Shown: positions 33,157 through 42,184 of the stretch, one piece after another
Layout of the letters: each line of letters opens with the position of its first letter
Numbering within the stretch: position 1 is the first letter of the stretch
Assembly (NCBI GenBank): GCA_012656075.1
Contig: JAAKBF010000287.1
Span: 1 to 64,000, forward strand
Direction: 5' to 3'
Length of the DNA: 64,000 nt
Source: Phytophthora hibernalis
Lineage: Eukaryota > Oomycota > Peronosporomycetes > Peronosporales > Peronosporaceae
The notes under the pieces: model-generated
Database searches by the model: none
Told to the model about the DNA's origin: nothing
Seen by the model: the letters and a program-made list of their open reading frames with translations, nothing else
Translations under genes and position numbers: made by a program

Positions 33157-35267
33157 ATGAAAGCGAGTCGAAGCGAGGGTATTCGTGAGGCCCATTCTAA
33201 CTTCACCGATTGCAAAGTGCGGCTTGATGCTACGGTTATGAAGGTAGCGACCAAGGATGAAGGCGCAATTTGGTGCGTCGTTTTAAAAACAAGTGGCGTC
33301 TCCATAACTACCGTGCGGATAATGGCCGTTTTATTAACGGGATCAACGACGTGCCGTCCGATGGCCCTGTTGCTGACAACATAGCTGTCCTCGCTGATGC
33401 GCACATGAGCTCCAGCCAAATCGCCACCTACGCGACGAACGAGCTGGGTGAGTAGGCAGTTGTATATTTGTTGGCATTTTGTTTATTCTTACAAAATGTA
33501 ATGTTTTCAAAGGGAAAAGAGTTTCTTCACAATTGATTCGAAATGTACTCCGACGTATGCAACATGGCTCGACTGCTCAAGAGCGCCTAAAAGCCTTACT
33601 TCACGCCTTGAAGCAAGTAGATGGGAGCGACGTACTCATGATACAAGACGACCTTGATATCACATGCGGCATCGTCATCCAGACCCGAGTCCAGAAGTTG
33701 GCGTGTCAGAAGTGGGGAGAAATCCTCGCACTGGATTTCACTCACGGGACCAACAACCTCGGCTTCCACTTAGGTAAGGCAGCGATCAACGCAGGTGGCG
33801 CAGCACTTTTATAGCAACGTTGCCATATTAATGTTGTTAGTGTAACGTTATTGATGACGCTATTGCGACGTTATTGATGCTAACATATACTGTTTCTGTG
33901 TTGGTGTATTTTAAGGAGTCTTATTGCTACGTCGCCAACTGGACGTGGGATTCCGGTGCTAGACTTTCTGGCATTGAATGAGAGAGCGGACACCATGGCT
34001 GCTATATTCCGCTTCTTCAAGGAGAAAAACCCACAAACATGGACCAGTATTCAGACGTTTGTCATTGACAAGCACTTTGTGGAGTGGAGCGTTCTTGAGA
34101 AAAGTTTTCCCAAAGCCAAGGTTTTGCTATGTCAATTTCACGCCCTTGCTTACTGGAAGAAGCTGCTAGGGAGGCGATTTGGTCTGAAGCCGGTGGAAAG
34201 AGATACTGTCCAGCGCTGTTTCGCCAATATGCTGTACGGGTGCGGAGCTTTCACAACCCCGACTAAGTGCAATCACTAAACTGTACGGTTTTGTTTTGTG
34301 TTGTGATTTGAATAGCCCGACTGAGACTACGTATTTGCGCTGGTATGAGGAGCTCAAAACGTTTGCAGAAGAGGAGCACCCTGATGTACTTGCCTACTTC
34401 AACGATAATTGGAGGGGTTGTCGGAGCATGTGGGCAAACTACATTCGCAGTACATACTTTTCAGCGGGGAATACGACGACAAATCTTATTGAGTCTAATT
34501 GGAATTTGCTGAAACTATTGTTGGGGAAAAATACTAGTATCGACAAGATGGTGACTTCTTTGCTCACACACCAAGCCTCTGTGGTCACCCAAGTGCTGTA
34601 TGACATTAAGACGCACGGCCGTCGATCTCGATCACCTGCGACCATCCCCCATTTCCTGAAAAGAATTTCTTCTCGGATGAGTAAGTACGTGCTGAAAAGA
34701 GTGCGTCGTCAATGGGATCGTTTCGTGATTCTGAAGAAAGACACCACATGCGAGAAAGCTGAAGACTTTACGTGGGAAGTCTTTTCAAAATGCAGAGCAT
34801 TCAGGTGTGATGATATTGCCTGGACTTGCACATGCGCATTCTATACGTCGCAGCATCTCCCATGCCAGCATCTCATGTTTGTTGCAAGTGAAGGGCAGGG
34901 GTTTGATCAACTTCCACCCATTGCATTGGATGCTCGTTGGGACATCGATATAGCAGCAACATGGTCGGACAAGATTGACGAGGGTGTGTCGGATATTTCA
35001 CCAGTCTTGGATGAGGTTCGACTGAAAAAACGCCGCAACGTTAACCCTAATAGCGACGTTAACACGCTTAGCCAGCTGGGTTACGGGAGCAAGACAAGTC
35101 AAGTTGGATTTGTCCGTTTAGAACGAAGCGAACGAAGTGTTCGTGTCGTTCTTACTCACGCTGAGAAGTACAACATATCCAGGTCTGTTTTCGACCCCGT
35201 GATCGAGAGCCTAACGCGGCTATCAAGCAAAAAATTCTACCAAAAATTCAACATTGGGAGGAGATGA
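33157..35267 (+). CDS. MULE transposase with SWIM zinc finger (element 3)
   Basis: Best preserved MULE of the window. After an N-terminal zinc-binding region in two frames ('IREAHSNFTDCKVRLDAT', then 'KNKWRLHNYRADNGRF'), an intron at about 33447-33511 leads to 'RVSSQLIRNVLRRMQHG' and 'ILALDFTHGTNNLGFHLG' (first Asp). A second intron (about 33774-33916) leads to 'SLIATSPTGRGIPVLDFL', then 'TFVIDKHFVEWSVLE' (second Asp) and 'VLLCQFHALAYWKKLL'. A third probable intron (about 34239-34315) is followed by 'NTTTNLIESNWNLLK' and the SWIM finger 'CTCAFYTSQHLPCQHL' (about 34830-34878). The frame is open from 34296 to the stop at 35265. It joins directly to the linker and Ulp1 segments. Possibly intact if the introns are real. 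Confidence 0.72.
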
Positions 35268-36300
35268 TCACAACGATTACTGATGGCGAGCAGGTCAATT
35301 CGCATCCTGACGATGCAGCATCTTCGGGCGAATCGGATACGCCCGACTCGAAAGCAGAACATGAAGTAGAATTGGACGCAGAACTCGCAGTAGATGACGA
35401 CGACTACTTTCTAGACCTGGAGGATATGATGGAGATTGATGAAGACACATGGTTAGAAACAGAATTCCATCCTGTAGCGCACATGGTGACCTCGACTACG
35501 CTATCGATGAAAACGGGGTCACCACTAGCAACGTTAACCCAACAAGCGGCAACGTTATCGACTACATCTTCACTGCCTGATAATAACCCAGAATCATGCA
35601 GCACATCAAGGTTGCTTCAAGGACCGGTATGGAATTTTGCAGACCTGGACTCATGTCCTTCTGCCTCTCCAATTCCATTAGATACTTTGGGTGTGCCTGA
35701 GCTGTCACATGCCATTATCAACGACGGCAGCGACACAACCAAGTGTAACGCCGGTCGCAATGGGGTCGATTTTGGCTCTGTAACCTCGCAAGAAAACGCA
35801 GCTACAAGTATTTCCGCGACCCAATCACAAATCATGTCTCCACAACATGACAAGCAAGTAGAATTAGTTACGCTGGGGGCTGGAGCGGGTAATCGAGTTG
35901 TTGATGAGATGAATCTGTCTCCTCACATTGAGGGAAACCGAGAGAGCAAAAGATTAGACACTGGGCTTCACATGGTGCTATGCGGAGGTACATCACTGTG
36001 ACCTATCCGAAAGGATTGACTGTCAACGTTGTGAGGCTGATGCAATGGGCAGCTCATACACGAAACTTAGGTTGTGTGAAAGAAGTACTGGGAGGATATC
36101 CTGTCATCATGGAGGACGTGGTTTTACTGGCACATCCCTGACTGTAGTTGAGATCTCCGATGCAGGGACAGGCAAGTATGCATGGACATTCGTTGTGCCG
36201 GAAGCCTTAGTGACATCAATGCAGGCCGCGATTGAAACCTATTTCGAGAAAAAGCTGCCGGTCGGAATCAGATGCATGAAGAGCCCGAAGAGGTAGACCT
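35264..36300 (+). CDS. Linker of MULE/Ulp1 element 3
   Basis: Overlaps the MULE stop (ATGATCACA at 35264). Open frame to 36001: acidic and Ser/Thr-rich, low complexity, with 'DAELAVDDDDYFLDLEDM', no domain seen. In the next frame (about 36001-36110) 'LTVNVVRLMQWAAHTRNL' and 'VLGGYPVIMEDVV' resemble a conserved region found before Ulp1 domains in this MULE family. 'NPNSD', 'LATLTQQAATL' and 'NVVRL' codons here contain the AACGTT core. A probable intron (36385-36488) separates it from the peptidase. Confidence 0.5.
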
Positions 36301-36504
36301 CGCTGATTCCGAATCGGAGGGCGAAGATAGCACTGTGGTGAAGTTGAGGACGAACCTGGTCTACTTTTCAAGGTACGGACATTTAGGGCTGGTGCATATC
36401 AACGTCACAGCTTAATTTTACCTGATAACGTGGCTGCAACTAACGTTGCTCGATTACGTTGACACAACTGATTTTGATGTGTTGTTAGTCGGTGTGTCTT
36501 AGCG

Positions 36505-37425
36505 ATGAGGTCATTCTATGACGTGACGAAGCTCGCTACCGCATGGACGCGAGACACGGCTTGGTTAAGTCAAAATTGGTTTGAAATACAAACTGGACCT
36601 GTGGAATTTTTGGCAATGGAGACACGTACAGCGAACCTAAACGCGCTCGACCGCAACTTCAGATACGACAAGATGGCAACTGAGATTATGGCGAAGTATG
36701 AACTTACTTCGCTTGCCTCCAAGTACTCTCTGCGAACAAAGAATGCATTCATTCATTTCCGTGAAGTTGTCGGGGCTGTTGCGCGTACGGAATGGCTGAC
36801 TGGAGCAGCTGTCAACTTCGGCATTGCCGCAATTTGCGATGGACGGAATGATTGTCTTGTGACTTCGACGCATGATCTGCATGGGCATTTTCCTAAAGAT
36901 AGAAGTATTTTCTCGTATAAATTGGTAGTCGTGCCCGTCAACAGTCACGGCGCGCACTGGGCGGTGGTTTTGATCACTATTCATAACGATAGTGTTGGTG
37001 TCCACTTGTACGATCCTCTTGGTTCGTCTACGCACCAGAAGCAGCTTATTCGAGCATGGGAAAATAATATTCTACCATTTCTACGGAAATGGGACAGCCA
37101 CAGGCAAACGTATGCTGAAGAAGAGCCCGAATTGCCAGCACATATACCCAAACACACGATATCGCGCCCTAAACAACCCGACGGTGGAAGCTGCGGAATT
37201 ATGGTGCTAGCAAGGGTGCATACGTACGTTCGCGTTGCTACTCGAGGATTCGAGCTAGACACCGTGACTGTGGATTATATCAAGGTCATGCGCCTTCGAT
37301 TTTTGTGGCTAGTAATGTGCGGGTCTCTGATCCATGCAACAGATGAGGGCGATGATGAGTCGGCACGCACTACTGGCAGTGAATTGGCCAACGTCTTCAA
37401 GCCAAGTGCGGCGGTGAAACGATAA
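36505..37425 (+). CDS. Ulp1/C48-like cysteine peptidase of MULE element 3
   Basis: Uninterrupted 306-residue frame, the only intact-looking Ulp1 domain in the window. 'TEWLTGAAVNFGIAAIC' corresponds to the 'WLnd..I' start of C48 domains. The catalytic His is in 'NSHGAHWAVVLI' (residues ~148-159), the Asp in 'VHLYDPLGSS' (~174-183), and the Gln and Cys in 'QPDGGSCGIMVLARVH' (~225-240). A substrate-binding 'FLWLVMC' helix ends the domain. Its target is unknown; SUMO-like deconjugation by transposon peptidases is inferred, not shown. Start codon uncertain because an upstream exon probably splices in near 36489. Confidence 0.72.
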   Translation: MRSFYDVTKLATAWTRDTAWLSQNWFEIQTGPVEFLAMETRTANLNALDRNFRYDKMATEIMAKYELTSLASKYSLRTKNAFIHFREVVGAVARTEWLTGAAVNFGIAAICDGRNDCLVTSTHDLHGHFPKDRSIFSYKLVVVPVNSHGAHWAVVLITIHNDSVGVHLYDPLGSSTHQKQLIRAWENNILPFLRKWDSHRQTYAEEEPELPAHIPKHTISRPKQPDGGSCGIMVLARVHTYVRVATRGFELDTVTVDYIKVMRLRFLWLVMCGSLIHATDEGDDESARTTGSELANVFKPSAAVKR

Positions 37426-37461
37426 TAACCTGGATATCTACAGAGCGTTTTTAATGAAGTA

Positions 37462-37613
37462 GTGCAACGTTAATGAACTGGTGCAACGTTAATGAATTGG
37501 TGCATCGTTAATGCATTCGTACAACGTTAATGCAGTTGTGCAGCGTTAATGAATTGGTGCAACGTTAATGCATTCATACAACGTTAATGTATTAATGCAA
37601 CGTTAAACGTGAA
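37462..37613. repeat. 19 bp minisatellite, eight units
   Basis: Eight tandem 19 bp units starting at 37462, 37481, 37500, 37519, 37538, 37557, 37576 and 37595, consensus GTGCAACGTTAATGMATTG. The unit contains the AACGTT motif that is dispersed through 31.0-38.5 kb. It begins about 37 bp after the Ulp1 stop codon. Confidence 0.9.
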
Positions 37614-37639
37614 TTGCAGGAATGTTAACGATGAGCTAA

Positions 37640-38992
37640 GAGCCGCAGATATATCCTCTCTTACGTGTAGAAGTAACGGATATCACAAGTCCGTTGCTGG
37701 TTAGATAAATCAAGGTCAAGAAGTGCCCGCCCTTGATCACATGGGTGCGTCCGTTTTGCGTAGGTTTCAGCCTAGCACTGTACAACAGTGGGAAGAGCAG
37801 AGCAGGAGGTCGTAGTTTGCCTATTTCATTCAATTCAGTCTACAATTGGCCTCCAAGCATGCAGCTAGATCAAGCCTCAAGGCCAAGCTCTACCAAGGGC
37901 AAGACAGTCGATCTATGTAATGTAGATGTCAAAGACACTCTCATCATCTTTATCGCCTACAGGATATCCTTCCCTTCTAGAATTGAGTATAGATGACGAC
38001 GAAACCATACTGGTCATAAGTCGGTGATGATATCGTCGACGGATACGAAGACGTGACAGATCACGTGCAACTCCTTTGATGGGCGTGCAAATAGATCGGG
38101 CATCGTAGTTGGAGATAGCAATGTGGTTCTACGAAAACAAAGCTTCTAGCACTTACTTGTATCCCTTAAAACTCCTTAATAACAGCTGAGCGAAGCAACG
38201 TTATTGTAAATACAACGTTGCATGAATCCAGTTCGCATATCTCTAGCTGAACGAATCCTGCTAGGTCTACACAACGTGCGGGATGATTAACTGCCATCTT
38301 GTGTCATGCTGTAAACTCATGTTAGAACAAGTCACTTCAACCTCACTCGCATGGGGTTGGGGTTACGTTGTACTCTTTTACTTGTAGAGTACCTCATTTT
38401 ATTTAGGCAATATATTACATGCGTTGGGTACTGCGATATTTTAAATAAATTACGAGTCCCACCATGTCCTACCATGTACCCATTCACTGTTTAACGTTGC
38501 ACGAAATCGATAACGTTGCAGGAAAAGTGTTGTGGCATTGCAAAAGTTGCAAGAACGCCATTCCTTCCGCTCCAGTTAAAGATTTTCAAACTGTTCGTAT
38601 TGTAGTAGAATCGATATTAGTATTATTCACAAATATAATAATAATATTACTAAGAGTAAATTACTGTTTCTAATAGTTTGTTTTAGAAACTGCAAGTGTT
38701 GCAACTAGGAATACGGGAAAGTTAGTCGTTACAAAAAGAAAAAATAGTACTAACATTCATAATAATAGTACTTATTTACAGCTACGAACATTAAATGCAC
38801 GGTATTATGCACCACTCACAATTTTATTATGATCCTGATAAACAAAGTCGCACTGCGCTCGTTAAGTGAAATATTATGTGTGGGAGAGCTAGCCAATGTG
38901 ATAGTTGAAGCACTCTTATTGGCCATAAATGCTCAAGAAAGCGCACACCTTCATTTCCGCTTAAATACGCCAGAAATTCTCCTCCTATCTTC
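37640..38992. other. No recognisable gene
   Basis: AT-rich sequence between the minisatellite and the third CRN. It contains the outer AACGTTGC copies. The short open frame at 38464-38673 has two Cys pairs but no recognisable family. It is probably the 3' flank of MULE element 3. Confidence 0.45.
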
Positions 38993-39000
38993 CTCATTCC
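38993..39000 (+). promoter_or_regulatory. Oomycete Inr-like motif of the NTPase CRN
   Basis: CTCATTCC followed by AGAATC, 24-31 nt before ATG 39024; the same arrangement as at the other two CRN genes. Confidence 0.55.
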
Positions 39001-39023
39001 AGAATCTGCCGTGTCGAGAGAAG

Positions 39024-40815
39024 ATGGTAAAGTTTTTCTGTGCGGTCGTTGGTGTGGCAGGAAACGCGTTCTCGGTGCAAGTGGACGAGAGTGACTCGGT
39101 GGATGAATTGAAGAAGGCGATCAAGGAGCAGAGCGATGGGAAAATCACCGTTCCTTCGCCGGACCTGCAACTCTTCCTGGCGAAGAAGGACGAGGGCCGG
39201 GGCCCGTGGCTGACGGAAGAAGAAGCGATGAGCGGTGTGAGTGACACCACTGACCTGAAGCTGCTGATATCGGCGCGAGCGGAAGTCGGTCATGTTGGAC
39301 TGTCAAAAGACGATGTGCGACTTCAATCCACTAAGGAAGAAGTTGCAGCTCTGAAGGGTCCTGTTCACGTGCTGGTGAAGGCGCAGCCAGGGACCGTGGC
39401 TCCAAGTGTCTCCCAGGACGGTGTTTTCAATCACTGCAGTGATCCGTTCTTCTCACAATTCTCCACGGTTGACCAAGTTGGTGATTGGCTCAAATTTTCG
39501 TCGTTGCTGCCGCTAACGAGACGTCAGTCGATCTTCATTCGCTCTTCGTACCGAATGATTGCCGACCAAGCACTGTTGAATCCAGATGGGGACATGGTCA
39601 GGTATGCTGTCGTCACGGGCACGCCGGGGGTTGGTAAGTCGGTGTTCGTCTACTATGTCATGTGGAGATTGATCAAGGATAAGAAACGCGTGCTATTTAT
39701 CACAAGACAACCCCCATCTACTTCGATGGCAGTACGATTCATGAGTGCAAGCAGTTGCCATATTCAGGCAATCAGCAATTCTGGTCGCCCGATTTGTGGT
39801 GTCTTGTGGATTCAGTGGACCCAACACATATTGATGGAATGCCTATTGAGCGCTGCTCCGTTCTTCTCGCTAGCACACCGCGACGAGACTGCATCGGTGA
39901 GTTCAAGAAGAGTGTTCCTACTCCAGATGTTTTCTACATGCCACTGTGGACAAAAGAAGAACTGGCGGAAATTGCTCCGATGTATCCACGTGTTGCAGCT
40001 GCGTGGCAGAATCGATTGAAGTGTCTGGGTGGCGTGCCTCGTTTGGTGTTGCAAGACATTGAAACTGACCCGCAAGTGTTGCTGGAGTCCGCATGCAACA
40101 GTTGCTCACTTGATGAGTGCAAGACGTTGGTGTCCATCAACTCGGAGATCAATTCGAGGACCAAGATCGCTCAGACTCTGATTCACATCCACAGTCAAGA
40201 GCCATATCGACTGTACAATGTTGTCTATGCGTCAGAATTGGCGATGCGGGTGATTGCTCGAACGAAGTTGGTGTCGAATCGCCTCAACATGGAGAGTTTT
40301 CTCAGCTCGTGCAATGGAAATCCGCTAGCCCAATCGCTGTGCGGATACATCTTCGAGCCTTATTGCCTGAGACTGTTGCATGAGGGTGGGGTTTTCAAGT
40401 ATCGGGAATTATTTTCTGGCGCTAAGAAGCCAAAGCAAAAGCAAAAGCGTAGACGCAAACGAGGTCGCCGAGATTTTGAAGATGGACAAACAATTAACAT
40501 CCCATCGTCATCGCAGCCTTCTCAAATAGTGGAGCAGGTGGAAGTCGGTCAAATGGCAAAACAGCTGTATGTGCCTCGGACATCGAATTATGCTGCTATT
40601 GATGCGTGGATGCCTCATTTCGGTGGATTCCAAATTACTGTGGGAAAAAGCATGACATCAAGGGCGGGGCGGCAGATGATTTGGCGAAACTGGGTCCGAA
40701 AGGCAATCGACTCTTCTTTTTGCTTCCACCACTCTACTACAACTCTTTCACCAAGAAGACACCTCAAACCATCGAGCAGTTTGCAATCCTTGTTCCGTAT
40801 CCCGAGCAGTTGTAA
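39024..40815 (+). pseudogene. Crinkler (CRN) with P-loop NTPase and REase-like C-terminus
   Basis: The start is set at ATG 39024, not at the upstream in-frame ATG, because MVKFFCAVVGV is the CRN header start. Header: 'SVDELKKAIKEQ', 'LQLFLAKK', 'TEEEAMSGVSDTTDLKLL'. Linker 'GPVHVLVKAQ' near 39360. NTPase: Walker A 'VTGTPGVGKSVFVYYVMW' (about 39613-39665), a frame break between 39700 and 39755, then Walker B-like 'LWCLVDSVDP'. C-terminal: a basic patch 'KQKQKRRRKRGRR' and, after a second break near 40650, the REase-like region 'AIDAWMPHFGGFQITV' with 'KKHDIKGGA' (D...Q.K pattern), ending 'ILVPYPEQL'. This is the NTPase-nuclease CRN architecture. Two frame breaks. Confidence 0.8.
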
Positions 40816-41063
40816 TGAAGTTGTAACACATTAATGCTACTCGTTCCTCTACAAAAGCGTTGACAAGATAACGCCTGTCGCGTGTATGCAAACCGAGCGG
40901 CATCAATTTTGATTGAAAGAAATGTTACATTAGTAAGCAAACTTGGTTACGTTGGGATACAATTTGCTACAAGCCGAGTGGAGCCGCTTGCGGGGCTCTT
41001 TGCGCAAGGTTTAATTAAGCCAAGCAGCCTCGCTTCGCTCAGCAGTAGCGTTCCCGATTTTGT
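40768..41063. repeat. CRN 3' end and downstream flank, copy A
   Basis: From ACCATCGAGC at 40768 to about 41063 the sequence is closely repeated at 60397-60690, with a short deletion near 'GGCTCTTTGCG'. The two copies lie on the two sides of the Polinton. Confidence 0.9.
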
Positions 41064-41087
41064 GTGTTTAACTACACCGTTCACCCT

Positions 41088-41172
41088 AAAACACCGTCCT
41101 GGGAGACACTTTGAGCCACGGTCCCTGGCTGCGCCTTCACCAGCACGTGCCAAGAAGACACCTCAAACCATC
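41088..41172. repeat. Rearranged CRN pieces left of the Polinton
   Basis: 41088-41149 is an inverted copy of CRN positions 39366-39427 (62 bp, two mismatches seen). It is joined to 41150-41172, a direct copy of the CRN end 40751-40773, which finishes in ACCATC, the Polinton target site. The joint shows that a second, rearranged CRN tail existed here before the insertion. Confidence 0.88.
41167..41172. repeat. Polinton target-site duplication, left
   Basis: ACCATC, identical to 60397-60402. In the uninterrupted CRN tail (40768-40773) ACCATC is present once, so it serves as the empty-site reference. Confidence 0.93.
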
Positions 41173-41356
41173 AGTAGTAAATACTGGAACATTACGCCGG
41201 CAGTTTTTCCTTACCGTAATTTACCACCAAGAACATTCCTGGAATCTACTTTCGGACCAGCTGCTATTTTGACGACACAACCTCTCAACCACATAAGAGC
41301 GAATGCAACGCCTTTTGGATCTAAGGGTGGTTTCAGATCCGTTCCATCACTGAGAG
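41173..41356. repeat. Polinton left terminal inverted repeat
   Basis: 184 bp, alignable over its whole length with the reverse complement of 60213-60396. The outer 60 bp are almost identical (AGTAGTAWATACTGGAAC...), and the inner part has many substitutions, ending in ACTGAGAG on both sides. Similarity ends there. Confidence 0.92.
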
Positions 41357-41469
41357 TGAATTGGTAAAAAAATTGATATATAAAGCCGATTGATCCTGAT
41401 ATAAGAATCTTAGTTATATAAAGTCCATATCATATATACGATCAACCGATCCAACCAACTGACCAAACC

Positions 41470-41784
41470 ATGTGCAATTACATTATGAAAAATGGAAGAC
41501 GATGTCCGAAGTCCAAAACTTTAGATCGATGCTACGTTCATCCTATCTCTAAATATCCAGAAGCAGAAATGAATGTTGATATAGCAGAGGAAATGATCAT
41601 GACTATATTCGACAGCGACAATCATGAAGAGGTTTTGTGTCCTTGTGGAAAAGCTACTAAGCGTTGGAATTATGCTCATCACTGTTCATTTCCTAAGCAT
41701 AAAACATGGGTAAAGATGATGCCTGAACCAAAGACAATTAGATCGTGGATTGCTACTGGTAAAGAGCTTGGTTGTTTTAACTGA
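41470..41784 (+). CDS. Small Cys/His-rich protein, probable zinc binder
   Basis: 104 residues. Two potential metal sites: an N-terminal 'MCNYIMKNGRRC' with 'LDRCYVH', and a central 'LCPCGKATKRWNYAHHC' with 'FPKH'. The first fits a short C-x8-C-x9-C-x2-H site. It may be a transcription or DNA-binding factor; no family recognised. It is the first gene inside the left TIR; TATA-like 'GATATATAAAG' (41384) and 'GTTATATAAAG' (41412) precede it. Frame is intact. Confidence 0.7.
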   Translation: MCNYIMKNGRRCPKSKTLDRCYVHPISKYPEAEMNVDIAEEMIMTIFDSDNHEEVLCPCGKATKRWNYAHHCSFPKHKTWVKMMPEPKTIRSWIATGKELGCFN

Positions 41785-41875
41785 TTCTAACTTTCACAGG
41801 ATTTCTCATAATTTCCGAATTAATTTTTTTCTAAAAGTTAAGACCCTATGTATATAGATACACATAACTAATAAT

Positions 41876-42184
41876 ATGTCGAACGAACTAACTTTTGGGA
41901 AATACAAGAACACGCCGATCGAAGAAGTATTCACTTCCGATCCTGGTTATTGTTGCTGGATGCACAACCAACCAAGTCTCAATATTAGTGAGTAAATCAA
42001 GATATTCCTCCACTCCAAGTTTCTAAGCAATGATAACTCGTATATGATGAGTTGGGGGAAGTATAAGGGTAAGACGCTTAAGCAAATTAGTCGCGTCGAC
42101 TCTAATTATATCGATTGGCTCCGTAAGAATCCATTCGTAATTGAGAAATGTCCTAAGCTTGTCGAGGCTTTAGAGGTTAATTAA
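41876..42184 (+). pseudogene. Double ExoX-like C-terminal (DUF3820-type) domain protein
   Basis: Starts at ATG 41876. First domain 'LTFGKYKNTPIEEVF' with 'DPGYCCWM', then an in-frame TAA at 41993. In the same frame a second domain follows, 'SWGKYKGKTLKQISRVD' with 'NYIDWLRKN', and the real end is TAA 42182. The 'FGKYKGk...eV...dp.Yl.Wl' pattern is that of ExoX-like C-terminal domains, found next to exonucleases and replication proteins in phages and viruses. The stop splits what looks like a two-domain protein. The second part could be made from M42044. Function likely nucleic-acid binding. Confidence 0.65.

Larger units (their letters stand above)
31041..38526. repeat. Dispersed AACGTTGC / GCAACGTT motif field
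   Basis: The 6-mer AACGTT, mostly as AACGTTGC or GCAACGTT, occurs at 31044, 31074, 31094, 31747, 31762, 32026, 32041, 32512, 32542, 32557, 33816, 33844, 35037, 35530, 35551, 36025 and 36442, in most minisatellite units, and near 38196, 38213, 38493 and 38513. It is in introns, intergenic DNA and coding exons. Elsewhere in the 64 kb I noticed it only rarely (near 217, 13086, 42536, 58221). The outer copies (31074-31102 and about 38190-38220) are arranged as an imperfect inverted pair. Confidence 0.7.

Noticed and set aside
35404..35853. Minus-strand frames opposite the MULE linker
   Set aside because: Shadows of the low-complexity plus-strand frame.
37462..37613. Origin-like iteron array
   Set aside because: The AACGTT units look like iterons, but the position after a transposon peptidase gene and the eukaryotic context argue for a minisatellite.
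38829..39023. Upstream in-frame extension of the third CRN
   Set aside because: The CRN header begins at MVKFFCAVVG and the Inr-like motif lies inside the extension, so the ATG at 39024 is the likely start.
40882..41367. 161-residue plus-strand frame across the CRN flank and Polinton end
   Set aside because: It runs through an inverted CRN piece, the target duplication and the left TIR; it is a chance frame over a junction.
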